Position numbers and translations under genes: made by a program
DNA from: Schistocerca nitens
Lineage: Eukaryota; Arthropoda; Insecta; Orthoptera; Acrididae
Assembly (NCBI RefSeq): GCF_023898315.1
Contig: NC_064616.1
Span: forward strand, 288,265,205-288,329,204
Reading direction: 5' to 3'
DNA length: 64,000 nucleotides
The notes under the pieces: model-generated
Seen by the model: only the letters and a program-made list of their open reading frames with translations
The model's database searches: none
Told to the model about the DNA's origin: nothing
Part shown: in pieces, positions 1 to 10,140 of the stretch
How positions within the stretch are numbered: position 1 is the stretch's first letter
Layout: each line of letters starts with the position of its first letter

Positions 1-546
1 GGTTTCATAGGTGTTGAGAGGAATGATAGAGAGTAAAGACAGCAGCAATTAAAAGAGAAAATGTAGCGTCAATGGAAACCGCTAGATTTGTTTATAAAGT
101 TTTGGGGGAATGGAATAGAAGGGCACTTGCGGCGATAGTGTCAGAGAGAAAGAGTGTGAGAGAGGATAGGGGAGATATTAACAACGAGTAAACATAATAT
201 GATATGGTTGCGTATTGTATGGAGAACGGAGGGTGTATTCATGGATGGAGGGGAAGAGAGAGATGTATTTGAAATAACAAAAACTACTGCGACAGAGTCC
301 ATCTACGCTGATTAGTTTGTAAGTATCTAGACGGGGTATAAATGGAATGAAATAGAATATTTAACAAACTGTATATTCAAAAGAAACCCACTTGAATTAA
401 AAAGGCAACTCAAAGGAAAACTAACCCACATTGTACCTTTTCTGTTGCCGCGCGATCTTCCACTAGCTCCCAATGAGGAAAAATGACGAGAAAGAAGACA
501 TAACAAAACATTTTTAGGACGCTAATATTTTATCCAGAATCCTTCA
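1..546. other. No gene seen; purine-rich left edge
   Basis: Nothing recognisable. The first 250 bases are rich in gaga-type purine runs; the remainder is AT-rich without a convincing reading frame. The last bases run into the 3' end of the Tc1 pseudogene that follows on the minus strand. Confidence 0.5.
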
Positions 547-1742
547 TTATTTTGTACTTCTATCATGCGTTCTTGGCATAGAGTGTATAAGCCGTCGGAT
601 GTAACAGCCTGAAGAAGCAACTTCCTCCCAGGCTTCCAGGACGCAGTCGCAAAGAGCTTCCGCAGTAGTTGGTTGGTTTCGTGGCCAGTTCTCTGTTAAT
701 GTTCTGGCGACCTCAGCCCACGTGTTTTCCATGGGGTTCATATCAGCCGCCAGTGGCGGCCAGTCCATGACGTTAACGCCAATCGTGGAGAGCCGCTGCT
801 GAACAAATGCAGACTTGTGAATGGGAGAATGGTCCTCTTGGAATGTGACGTCCCCTTCTGCGTACAGCATTCGCACTGACGGAAGCATCACATTTTCCAA
901 TATGTGGGCATACTGCACGCTGTCCGGAGTTCCTTCTATCCTGTGAAGAATTCCCGCCCCTCTCGCAGAAATCCAACCCCAGTAGGTAACAGATAGTCGG
1001 CCACTTCTTCTCGTCGTGGTTACATATTGGCGTCGATGGCGAGTCCCTTGCGGTCTGTAAATGATTCGTGGACCGTCGTTACTGGTGGAAAACACCTTCT
1101 CATCAGTGAAAATGACGGTGTCCCACGACTCCCTCAGATGGAGCTCCGCAAATGCTAGCCGGTATGAAATGTTGTCTTCGCTGAGCTCTTGTTTCACGGC
1201 GGATCGTCGTGCATGTAGTCCAGCGTCCCTCAGCCTTCGGCGAAACATGTCACTGGAGCCGGGGAAGTTGGTCTCCCGCCGCAACTGCTTCGCCTTCAGA
1301 AAGGGATTTCTCTGCTCCTAGACACTAGGTCCCTGTCTTCCTACGGTGAGCTCACTCTCTTCCTGCCTGAGCCAGAAGCTCTGTTGGTGGTCGCATTCGG
1401 GAGGACGACGGTTCAATCCCGTCTCCAGCCATCCTGATTTAGGTTTTCCGTGATTTCCCTAAATCGTTTCAGGCAAATGCCGGGATGGTTCCTTTGAAAG
1501 GGCACGGCCGATTTCCTTCCCAATCCTTCCCTAACCCGAGCTTGCGCTCCGTCTCTAATGACCTCGTTGTCGACGGGACGTTAAACACTGACCACCACCA
1601 CCACCCTGTTGGTGGTGCCTCTTTCAAGGCAGATCCTCCGCCATCTCGTTGCACTGGTATGTGGTACGCCATACCGTCTGCCAGCTTCTATGATGGAACA
1701 TCCTCCTTCTTCAATGAGAATAGATCTCTCCCAGTGAGCCAT
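547..1742 (-). pseudogene. Tc1/mariner transposase (DD34E), split by a SINE
   Basis: A cut-and-paste transposase of the IS630-Tc1-mariner superfamily, which excises and inserts DNA at TA sites. The minus-strand frame from 1284 to 547 carries the catalytic DDE core: VIFTDEKVF gives the first Asp, VTFQEDHSP the second, and ADMNPMENTW the Glu, with 34 residues between the last two. The N-terminal helix-turn-helix part lies upstream, starting at an ATG at 1740-1742 (MAHWERSILIEEGG) and continuing to the SINE boundary. Between SINE and catalytic core the frame holds an in-frame stop and shifts, so the gene is dead. A 215 bp SINE-3 (1391-1605) sits inside it. The DDE signature is seen directly; the family call is from the motif. 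It is unrelated to the 340-aa Tc1 family at 21-62 kb beyond superfamily level. Terminal inverted repeats were not located. Confidence 0.8.
1391..1605 (+). mobile_element. SINE-3, 5'-truncated, inside a Tc1 transposase
   Basis: The body matches the SINE at 22008-22257 almost base for base but starts late, at tcgcattcgggagg, so the box A half of the tRNA-like head is missing. Box B (ggttcaatccc) and the CCACCA-rich end are present. It is flanked by a perfect 10 bp direct repeat, ctgttggtgg (1381-1390 and 1606-1615), the target-site duplication expected of LINE-driven retroposition. Confidence 0.85.
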
Positions 1743-2043
1743 TGCGGCAGACAGCCTGATGTGTATTTCTGCTTGCCGCTCTTATACTGATGCCAGGAGA
1801 GGAGGTAAACATATTTACGTCAAACGGAGCGGCAGAGGCAGAGGCATGCGGCGCAGCCGTGCTTTGACGACCAATACGTTCAAAAATACATTCATTTTAA
1901 ACATAGCTACCACAAAATATTTCACCTAGCTAGCAATAGCGTGACGCAGGAAACTATTCTTTCTTGTAAGCGTTCTGCATTAGATGTAGCCTTAAGAAAA
2001 CGTGTATTCAACCACGACAACTAAGCGGAATGTAAAAGTAAAC

Positions 2044-2242
2044 GCCGGCCGAAGTGGCCGTGCGGTTAAAGGCGCTGCAGTCTGGAACCGCAAGACCGCT
2101 AAGGTCGCAGGTTCGAATCCTGCCTTGGGCATGGATGTTTGTGATGTCCTTAGGTTAGTTAGGTTTAACTAGTTCTAAGTTCTAGGGGACTAATGACCTC
2201 AGCAGTTGAGTCCCATAGTGCTCAGAGCCATTTGAACCATTT
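2044..2242 (+). mobile_element. SINE-1 copy with 13 bp TSD
   Basis: Full-length tRNA-derived SINE. Pol III box A (tggccgtgcggtt) and box B (ggttcgaatcc) are visible in the head, followed by the shared tail core (gtccttaggttagttagg) and the end agtgctcagagccatttgaacc. Flanked by the perfect duplication tgtaaaagtaaac at 2031-2043 and 2243-2255. Non-autonomous: it depends on a LINE reverse transcriptase. Confidence 0.93.
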
Positions 2243-2255
2243 TGTAAAAGTAAAC

Positions 2256-3038
2256 AGGTTTGGCGGCAGCTTCTCCAAATAATAGTATATACGTAGTATA
2301 TAATACACGTTTTGTGCACTTATAACATGTTCTCAGTGTCTCTGAAACAATACGTGCTGCACGACGGAAATTACTTTCTGCTGAAGCACTTCATTTAGAT
2401 CTCAATGATACACGACTACTAGAGAACATTGCTCTCTACGGCAGTCAATCCACTTGTAAATTAACACCATGATATCGCAGATATTAGGCAACACGTTAGT
2501 AGGAATGAGAAAGGCCTTAAGGTTTGCAACTAAACATGCTACTCCTAGCTACTATTGAATAAGAATTTGATTATTAACGTGTCTTCATAACCATGTGTGC
2601 GGCACTCGACTCTCAGTCAGCATAGACGTTTTCGTCGTCTTATTTCTAGTTAAACGTGCGCACATTTCGCTAATGGTGGACCAACATTGGACATTTCTCG
2701 TCTGTTCCTGGTTAGACAACGACGGCGATAGGCACCGGTTTCGAATCCCGGTCAGGCAATACAACTTCATATGTCATTTAAGGTTCCAATCTCACTACTG
2801 GTCAAAAACTGTGATATCTACATTCTGATTTTACATACTTATTCAACAATCCGATTAGGTGCTGGGTTCGCATCCTAGTCACCAGCATTACATGATGGCA
2901 TTTCAATTTTAAACATTTAAACATGTGCATCCTTTGTTCCTTGACAATGCAACAATATACAACGTCTTTCGAGGTTAATTACCAAGAAGGTAATTGTCAT
3001 GTTAGGGTTCTTGGTTTCGTGCAAACGTTATCGTCATT
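2256..3038. other. No gene; two degenerate box-B-like repeat units
   Basis: No coding signal. Units near 2735-2795 (gtttcgaatcccggtcaggc followed by tatgtcatttaagg) and 2862-2915 (gggttcgcatcctagtcacc followed by atggcatttcaa) resemble each other and a third piece near 3950-4005 (gggtttgcatcc followed by catgtcatttaaag). They look like decayed copies of one tRNA-like repeat, perhaps once tandem, now split by the LINE at 3051-3826. Confidence 0.3.
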
Positions 3039-3050
3039 TACGTTCAAGTT

Positions 3051-3826
3051 TTTTTTTTTTTTTTTTTTTTGGTTTTGGGGCGCAAAACTTCTATGGTCAT
3101 TAGCGCCCGGTCCGTGACTTAGGAAACAGTAAAAACCGACATTTAAAACCAGCAGCAATGAGAACTAAAGTCATAAAATTGGAGAAACTAAAATCAGAAG
3201 GAAGGCTTAAAAATCCACTACAGAAAGGGGTTGGTTGTCCCCAAAAAAGGCTTCAAATGACTGACGTCATTTCACTGGCACTAATAAACTGGAGAACGCG
3301 GTCGGCGGAGCGCGTGTCATCTGCTAAAATCGACGATATATCAGGCGATAGCTGTAGACGGGAGCGTAACGGATTAAGATAGCGGCACTCAATTAAAAGG
3401 TGTCTTACCGTCCACAGCTGAGAGCAGTGGGGACAAAGTGGGGGAGGATCGCCGCTTAAAAGATGTCGATGGCTAAAAAGACAGTGCCCTATCCGGAGTC
3501 TAGTTAAAATTACCTCCTCCCGACGACGCGGTCGGGAGGAAGAGGTCCAAGCACAAGGAAGAGCTTTTATGTCCCGCAATTTATTATGGGTAAGTGTCGA
3601 CCAATGCGTGTGCCATAAATGGACAACACGTCGACATAGAACGCTCCGTAGATCGGCGAAGGGAAGCGATTGAATGGCTGGCCGAGGAAGTCTGACTGCA
3701 GCCTTGGCTGCAATATCGGCCGCCTCATTTCCACAGATACCAACGTGTCCCGGGAGCCAGAGGAACGCCACCGAGACGCCCCCCAGGTGGAGCAAGCGCA
3801 GACAGTCCTGAATCCGGTGGACCAGA
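3051..3826 (-). mobile_element. 5'-truncated LINE (RNase H type) with poly-A and 12 bp TSD
   Basis: On the minus strand this is the 3' 776 bp of a non-LTR retrotransposon ending in a poly-A tract (poly-T at 3051-3070 on the plus strand). The perfect duplication tacgttcaagtt occurs at 3039-3050 and 3827-3838, so both ends of a target-primed insertion are defined. Only the RNase H and C-terminal part of ORF2 was copied, a typical 5' truncation. Carrying an RNase H domain places it with I/R1/LOA-like clades rather than with LINE-A or LINE-B. Confidence 0.9.
3253..3795 (-). pseudogene. LINE ORF2 C-terminus: RNase H plus zinc knuckle
   Basis: An open 180-codon fragment. Its start contains the end of a ribonuclease H fold: FLWLPGHVGICGNEAADIAA has the His-x-Gly-x3-Gly-Asn-Glu-x-Ala-Asp pattern of the last catalytic block, where the His and Asp help bind metal and degrade the RNA strand of the cDNA hybrid. 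About 95 residues later a CX2CX7HX4C cluster (CPHCSQLWTVRHLLIEC) is the zinc knuckle usual near the C-terminus of such polyproteins. Endonuclease, reverse transcriptase and the first RNase H acidic residues are absent through 5' truncation. The Met used is internal, so no product is expected. Confidence 0.85.
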
Positions 3827-3838
3827 TACGTTCAAGTT

Positions 3839-4945
3839 GAGAATTGATAACTGATACTGGCGCAAACGTCAATATTTGACGTCTCTTTCTGCCTAGTGAT
3901 CGAGTCTCGATAATGCACAAAGCTTTGCTTGGTTAACAATGGCTTTACGTTCTGGGTTTGCATCCAGATCCAGAACGAAGACGTCGGTCATGTCATTTAA
4001 AGTAAAACTTCGTGTACAAGTAACTGTTGATGAGTAATGTGAACAATGATATTACTTGTGATTCGCTGTTAATGTTGGAATTTCCGTAGAGTGGTTGCCG
4101 CCGTTAATCACTTTTTCTTTTAACTGCTTAGTATTACATAAAGTTGATGCGAAACCACTTCCCGTTGAACGTTGAACGACGTTCAGCATGTGTTGGGTAA
4201 ACCTTTTAGACAGCAAAGAACTTGTTTCCAATTGCCATAGAACTTTATAAATCCATATACTGTCTCAAATATTTAATTGTGCTTAAGGATTGCTGAACGA
4301 TTTATGTGACAAAATTAGTTGTCCCATAACGTTTGAAATGTCACTTATTGTAATTAAGGTTAGTTTACAAACGTTAACGACTGTCAGATCTCTTCTGTAC
4401 TATCGTGGTGTTACTTTACATCTGGACGGACTGTCATAAAGACCGGTGTTCTCTAGTAGTCTCTAGCGGTACCCGTTGTGTATCTTACAATGACTGTACT
4501 GTGGAAGGTTGCGACGATGTGAAACACAGATATGGTATGTTGGTTGCATACATTCAGGTGCAGCCTACACGCTGGAATTCAGGCGTAACCCACTTTTTTT
4601 GCTGTCGAGTGTACATATCTGCTACCATGGAAAATATTTCAATCTCAGCAACAAGCTATCGTAGCAAGCCGCTAGATGAGCGAAATAAATGGCGCACACA
4701 GTAGACAAAGTAGAGTGCTTCCTCTTCGTGGGTAGCCTTGTAGCCCATCCCGACCTCAAATTTTAGACCATCTATTTATGGGAAGAGCATTGTCTCTTCT
4801 TAGAGCGTATATTTCGGGAATTGGTCTTTCCAGTTTACTCTGTTCAGAGTGTCATGCGGTATTTCTCTTTCGGCATTTCAAGGGGAACGATGCTGTGACA
4901 ATCCATCCTGAATTGGTAGGAGTATATACAAACAGCGCGCCGTTA
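3839..4945. other. No gene recognised
   Basis: AT-rich sequence without motif-bearing frames. A 99-codon frame at 4405-4704 and a 67-codon frame at 4778-4981 have no recognisable domain and no supporting context; I treat both as chance. One repeat unit (3950-4005) is described with 2256-3038. Confidence 0.4.
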
Positions 4946-4947
4946 TA

Positions 4948-5671
4948 CAGGGTCGGAAGAAACTGCCTGAAAAGTTTGTAAGGGTGTTTTAGCGTAAGCT
5001 GAGGTGAGAAATATTTTTTATAAGAAAACAGTTCAACGCATTACCCCATTCTCGAGTTAATTAGCACTGACGTTAGCCAATTAGGCCGTTATGGGCGCTA
5101 ATTAAAGTGGTCTACTAGACAGAATTAGTGTGAGTTGTACAAAAATTGTTCTCATAGCATAGACGATAGGCACGAGACTGCCCAAACTTTGTCTCGGGTT
5201 CTATTTTTACAACCGTCCCAGTTTTTGCATCGCTGTCTTGTTCGGTTTTAGGAAACCAAACCAAGTGAACGTTTGGCGACACCATCTCTCAATAATGGTT
5301 CAAATGTCTCTGAGCACTATGGGACTTAACTGCTGAGGTCATCAGTCCCCTAGAACTTAGAACTACTTAAAACTAACTAACCTAAGGACATCAAGCACAT
5401 CCATGTCCGAGGCAGGATTCGAACCTGCGACCGTAGCGGTCGCGCGGATCCAGACTTTAGCGCCTAGAACCGCTCGGCCTCCCCGGCCGGCGACACCATC
5501 TCTGACGGGCTGCTTAAATTTGAGCGCGCAACGGCCTGATTAGCTAACATCAAGGTTAATTAACTCGAAAACGCTGCACTGTATCGATTTTTTTTTCTGA
5601 AGACTTATTTCTCAGCACAACCTGTCCAGCAATACCTTTACAAGCTTTCCGGACTATTTCTAACTACACTG
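4948..5671. repeat. Long-TIR MITE, copy 1, with SINE-1 inside
   Basis: The left flank (from acagggtcggaagaaac, through gagaaatattttttataag and cgagttaattagcactgacgttagcc) is imperfectly inverted in the right flank (5510-5671, ggcctgattagctaacat through cagcacaacctgtcc to tactacactgt-like end). Arms are about 150 bp. Without the inserted SINE (5290-5489) the element is about 510 bp. A second copy lies at 43780-44296. No coding capacity. TTATA occurs at both edges (4943-4947 and, inverted, about 5670-5674), consistent with a TA-targeting DNA element. Confidence 0.65.
5290..5489 (-). mobile_element. SINE-1 copy with 14 bp TSD
   Basis: Reverse-oriented SINE-1, tail first (tctgagcactatgggacttaac), ending with the head next to ccccggccg. 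Perfect duplication gcgacaccatctct at 5276-5289 and 5490-5503. It interrupts the MITE, so it is younger than that copy. Confidence 0.93.
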
Positions 5672-5783
5672 TATAATCCAGTGGTTACGTCGCACAGACG
5701 TTTCCATTGTCGTCAAACAAGACTGAATGACGAAGATCGAAGCATCAGACCATCTCTCTGTAAACAACCGGAATTGGCGAGAT

Positions 5784-5974
5784 GGCAGGCGGGGGTGGCC
5801 GAGCGGTTCTAGGCGCTACAGTCTGGAACCGCACGACCGCTACGGTCGCAGGTTCGAATCCTGCCTCGGGCATGGATGTGTGTGACGTCCTTAGGTTAAT
5901 TAGGTTTAAGTAGTTCTAAGTTTTAGGGGACTGATGACCACAGATATTAAGTCCCATAGTGCTCAGAGCCATTT
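5784..5974 (+). mobile_element. SINE-1 copy abutting a truncated mariner
   Basis: Complete SINE-1 with box B ggttcgaatcc and the agtgctcagagccattt end. It runs directly into mariner sequence at about 5976, and the first ~120 bp of the mariner, including its TIR, is missing there compared with the copy at 50235. No target duplication was found, so the junction may be a later deletion rather than a simple insertion. Confidence 0.85.
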
Positions 5975-5975
5975 A

Positions 5976-7334
5976 TTACTTCTCTTCAAATCACATTAAT
6001 CATGGAATGGAAATACACAGCAACAGAACGTACCAGCGTGACTTCAAACACTTTGTTACAGGAAATGTTCAAAATGTCCTCCGTTAGCGAGCATACATGC
6101 ATCCACCCTCTGTCGCATGGAATCCCTGATGCGCTGATGCAGCCCTGGAGAATGGCGTATTGTATCACAGCCGTCCACAGTATGAGCACGACGAGTCTCT
6201 ACATTTGGTACCGGGGTTGCGTAGACAAGAGCTTTCAAATGCCCCCATAAATGAAAGGCAAGAGGGTTGAGGTCAGGAGAGCGTGGAGGCCACGGAATTG
6301 GTCAGCCTCTACCAATCCATCGGTCACCGAATTTGTCGTTGAGAAGCGTACGAACACTTCGACTGAAATGTGCAGGAGCTCCATCGTGCACGAACCACAT
6401 GTTGTATCGTACTTGTAAAGGCAAATGTTGTAGCAGCACAGGTAGAGTATCCCGTATGAAATCATGATAACGTGCTCCATTGAGCGTAGGTGGAAGAACA
6501 TGGGGCCCAACCAAGACATCACCAACAATGCCTGCCCAAACGTTCACAGAAAATCTGTGTTGATGACATGATTGCACAATTGCGTGCGGATTCTCGTCAG
6601 CCCACACATGTTGATTGTGAAGTGTACCCGTGGAGGCCAATCAGCTGCTGATAGTGCCTGCACACGCTGTGCATGGTACGGGAACAACTGGTTGTCCCGT
6701 AGCACTCTCCATACAGTGACGTGGTCAACGTTACCTTGTACAGCAGCAACTTCTCTGACGCTGACATTAGGGTTATCGTCAACTGCACGAAGAATTGCCT
6801 CGTCCATTGCAGGTGTCCTCGTCGTTCTAGGTCTTTCCCAGTCGCGAGTCATAGGCTGGAATGTTCCATGCTCCCTAAGACGCCGATCAATTGCTTCGAA
6901 CGTCTTCCTGTGGGGACACCTTCGTTCCGGAAATCTGTCTCGATACAAACGTACCGCGCCACGGCTATTGCCCCGTGCTAATCCATATATCAAATGGGCA
7001 TCTGCCAAATCCGCATTTGTAAACATGCACTGACTGCAAAACCACGTTCGTGATGAACACTAACCTGTTGATGCTACGTACTGATGTGCTTGATGCTAGT
7101 ACTTGTAGAGCAATGAGTCGCATGTCAATACAAGCACCGAAGTCAACATTACCTTCCTTCAATTGGGCCAACTGGCGGTGAATCGAGGAAGTACAGTACA
7201 TACTGACGAAACTAAAATGAGCTCTAACATGGAAATTAAGCGTTTCCGGACACATGTCCACATAACATCTTTTCTTTATTTGTGTGAGAGGAATGTTTCC
7301 TGAAAGTTTGGCCGTACCTTTTCGTAACACCCTG
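5976..7334 (-). mobile_element. Mariner-like element, DD41D type, one end lost
   Basis: The right end reads ggtacggccaaactttcagg in inverted form and terminates in caccctg followed by TA at 7335-7336, matching the TIR of the complete relative at 50235-51007. The left end is missing, replaced by a SINE-1. The internal region still carries most of a transposase gene in three shifted frames. Alignment with the 50 kb copy shows that copy has lost about 700 bp present here (about 6469 to 7172). Confidence 0.85.
6056..7026 (-). pseudogene. Mariner-like transposase, DD41D, frameshifted
   Basis: Three minus-strand frames together give one transposase. 6544-7026 starts MFTNADLADAHLIYGLARGN and holds the paired helix-turn-helix DNA-binding part (REVAAVQGNVDHVTVWRVL). 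6302-6640 has WADENP, where the first catalytic Asp sits, and FVHDGAPAHF with the second. The C-terminal frame carries LWGHLKALVYATPVPNVET-like sequence. In the relative at 50437-51003 the intact stretch HDGAPAHF to SPDLNPLDF has 41 residues between the second and third Asp, the DD41D spacing described for rosa-type mariners. The shifts mean no functional protein. Motifs are seen; the rosa link is from family knowledge. Confidence 0.82.
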
Positions 7335-7548
7335 TATAACAATGAAACAGCGTGTACATGAAGAAGTGTTATTGGAAAAAAATTAAAATATAAGCGAGCA
7401 TATATTTAATCAGTCAGAGGTAAAAAACTGACAACTGATTCAAAATATGAAGGAATATAAATGTAATCTTTCATCACTACAATCGAGTCACATTAATGTG
7501 ACCACCTGTCAAAAGCGCTTTTGCAGCGCGAGACCTGCAGGAAGAGTG

Positions 7549-7758
7549 TCAGTGAGGATCTGGAAGGTACCGACAGGTATGTGGAACCACTCTGACTTCA
7601 TTGCCGCAGCCGGCTGCGCTAGGTTTCTCTGTTGGAGGATCCATGGCGACAACAGCCCAGTCGAGGTGGTACCATAGATTCTCGATTGGGTTTAAATCCT
7701 GGGAGTTTGGTGGCCAGGGGAGTACGGTAATATCATCCCACTGCTCTTCAAACCACAA
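7549..7758 (-). pseudogene. Tc1 transposase, C-terminal piece
   Basis: Encodes the third catalytic block: LPWPPNSQDLNPIENLWYHL contains the Pro-Ile-Glu-Asn catalytic Glu, preceded by FEEQWDDITV. It continues the frame of the piece at 8931-9327 once the LINE-B is removed. Dead because of that insertion and truncation of the end. Confidence 0.8.
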
Positions 7759-7760
7759 AC

Positions 7761-8930
7761 ATACACTACACGTACATCTACATGGTTACTCTGCAATTAA
7801 CACTTAAGTGCCTGACAGAGGGTTCAGCGAACCATTTTCATATTACTTCTGTACCATTCCACCCTCGAATGGTGCGTGGGAAAATCTTTCCGTTCGAGCT
7901 CTGATTTCTCTTATTTTATTATGATCATCATTTTTCCATACGTAGGTGGGTGTCAACAAAATATTTTCGCATTCGGAAGACAAAGTTGGTGACTAAAATT
8001 TCGTAAATAGATTTCGCCGCAAAGAAAACCGCTTTTGTTTCAGTGATTGCCACCCCAACTCGCGTATCATATCAATGACACTCTCACCCATATTGCGCGG
8101 TAAGACGAAACGAGCTGCACTTCTTTGAACTTTTTCCATGGCCTCTGTCAGTCCTACCTGGTACGATTCCCACAGAGCCCAGCGATATTCCAGGAGAGAA
8201 CGGACAAGTTTAATGTAGGCTCTCTCTTTAGTAGGTTTGTCGCATATTCTAAGTGTTCTGCCAACAAAGCGCAGTCTTGGTTTCGCCTTCCCCACAATAT
8301 TATCCATTTGGTCTTTACAATTTAAGTTGCTTGTAATTGTAATTCCTAGGTATTTAGTCGAATTGACAGCCCTTAGATTTGTGCGATTTATCGTATACCA
8401 AAAATTTATCGGATTTCTTTTAGTACCCATTAGGATGACCTCGCACTTATCTTTGTTGTTCTTTGATTAACAGACGCTTTTGAGGAACGGTATCAAAAGC
8501 CTTCTGGAAATCTAGGAATATGGAATCGATCGGAGATCCCTTGTCGACAGCATTCATTACTTCGTGGGAATTAAGAGCTAGCTGCGTTGCTCAAGAACGA
8601 TATTTTCTGAATCCGTATATGTTATGCATCAACAAGCCATTTTCTTCAAGGTGATTGATAATGTTCGAGTACAGTATATGCTCCAAAACCCTACTGCAAA
8701 TTGAGGTCAGTGATATCGGTATGTAATTCAATGGGTTACTCCTATTTCCTTTGTTGAATATTGGTGTGACCTGTGCTGCTTTCCAGTCTTTAGGAACAGA
8801 CCGTACGTCAAGTGAGCGATTGTATATGATTGCTAAGAAAGGCGCTATTGTGTCTGCATACTCTGAAAGGAACCTGATTGGTATACCGTCTGGACCGGAA
8901 GACTTGCCTGTCTTAAGTGATTTGAGGCAA
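7761..8930 (-). mobile_element. LINE-B fragment, 5'-truncated, internally deleted
   Basis: A non-LTR retrotransposon copy on the minus strand. Its 3' end is the catctacat-type tail at 7761-7785, then the 3' UTR seen also at 56886 and 61021 (cgctctgatttctcttattt). Upstream are reverse-transcriptase blocks: GPDGIPIRFLSEYADT, PLNYIPISLTSICSRVLEHI, and LDFQKAFDTVPQKRLL-like sequence near 8490-8580. The catalytic FADD block and its surroundings are missing: the frame jumps from the KRLL region straight to the thumb-side piece at 7993-8430. Confidence 0.82.
7993..8430 (-). pseudogene. LINE-B ORF2, C-terminal 145 codons
   Basis: Reads MGTKRNPINFWYTINRTNL, then AVNSTKYLGITITSNLN, RAYIKLVRSLLEYRWALWES and RSAARFVLPRNMGESV. 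This stretch lies just after the reverse-transcriptase palm in CR1/Jockey-like LINEs. The same blocks recur in LINE-B at 62627-63045 and, more distantly, in LINE-A at 24790-25248, so it is a real coding remnant and not a chance frame. No catalytic residues remain in this piece. Confidence 0.75.
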
Positions 8931-9327
8931 GTGTGAAACGTCGCATTGTCCTGCTGGTAGATGGCATCGTTCCGAGGAAGAACGGACTGCGTATAGGGGT
9001 GGTCGTGATCCCCGAGGATAGATACATACTTTCGATGATTCATTGTGCCCTTCAGAATCGCGAGATCACCAAGCAATGCGACGAAACCTCTCCCCAGACC
9101 ATAATGTTCCCTACTCCGGCCTGAACCCTTCCGAGGATTGTTGCAGGGTGTTTACCTTCTGTCCGATGGAGCATAAAACATCGATCATCTGAAAAGGCCA
9201 CCTGCTCGCACTCAGTGGACTGCCAGTTGCCGTATTGGTGAGCAAACACCAGACTTCTTCGCCGATGAACAGCAGTCAGCATGGGTACATGAACTAGGCG
9301 CTTGGTGCAGAGGCCCACAAGCAGCAA
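8591..9327 (-). pseudogene. Tc1 transposase core fused to LINE-B reverse transcriptase
   Basis: The frame 9052-9327 carries the first catalytic block as VAFSDDRCFMLHR and NIMVWGEVSSHC. A second frame from 9076 down to 8591 starts in Tc1 sequence (second Asp in AIYQQDNATFHT), crosses the insertion point at about 8930, and without a break continues as LINE-B reverse transcriptase (KSSGPDGIPIRFLSEY, ending GFRKYRS). It is an accidental in-frame join of two dead elements in the same orientation. The GPDG block is the start of RT, so catalytic Asp pairs are absent. Confidence 0.8.
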
Positions 9328-9779
9328 CGGTGTCGCTGAATGGTGGTTGAGCAGACTCTGCTGGTAGCACCGTGGTTCATCTGGGCGATTAGTTGTTCAA
9401 CAGTTGCGCATCTACTCGCCCGTACCCATCTCTACAGCCGTCGTTCACACCTGACATCTATGGCCCATGGTGCACCAAAATTGTCTCGGCGCCAGTTTTG
9501 TGTAGCGTCATACTGCCATGTATGTTGTGCTGTAACCACGACGGCGCTCTAACAAGTTACAAACTTATTCATTGCGGAAATGCTTCCATCCTTGACCAAA
9601 AGCCAATGATCATGTCCTTTTGGAGTCAGACAAATAGCTCCATTTCCAAATTACGACTGCACTGTTACCCGCTTTATATACCCTACAGTGTGAGTGCTGA
9701 CGCCTGCTGTCTATGAGTGATTATTGCACAATGACATCCATAGCAGGCGGTAGTCACATTAATGTCACTTGACCGTGCA

Positions 9780-10130
9780 TTATGATAAAAGAACAATAAA
9801 GTGATATTCATTCAAAATCAGAAATCAAAACCAATATAGTGCAAGCTTATTCTTAAGGTACATTATAGTTGGATTTCATCACACATCACGCAGATGCCTA
9901 GGAATAACCAGGCATAATGATTTGAGTAGAACCGTTACGCAGCTTCAGTTATTCGTAAATTACGCTACTGGCTATTAAAATTACAGGACGAAAGGTGACA
10001 TATGACAAACTTTAAACCGATATGAAGTGTGAAACTTTCCTCCTGCATATAAAAAGAGCAAACCACTATCACTTTTGGGAATGCAGCGGTGTGACATCTT
10101 TAACAACCGCCGTCATTTCGACAGGGGAAC
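9780..10130. other. No gene recognised
   Basis: AT-rich spacer between a Tc1 element and a fold-back SINE-4 compound; nothing seen. Confidence 0.5.
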
Positions 10131-10140
10131 ATGCTACTAC

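Larger units (their letters stand above)
7476..9779 (-). mobile_element. Tc1-like element split by LINE-B
   Basis: Inverted ends share cattaatgtgac: left about 7490-7506, right about 9750-9765 in opposite orientation. Transposase pieces lie on the minus strand at both sides of a LINE-B insertion (7761-8930). Without the LINE the element is about 1.1 kb. The exact outer ends and TA duplication are not clear because the terminal 15 bases have diverged. Confidence 0.75.
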
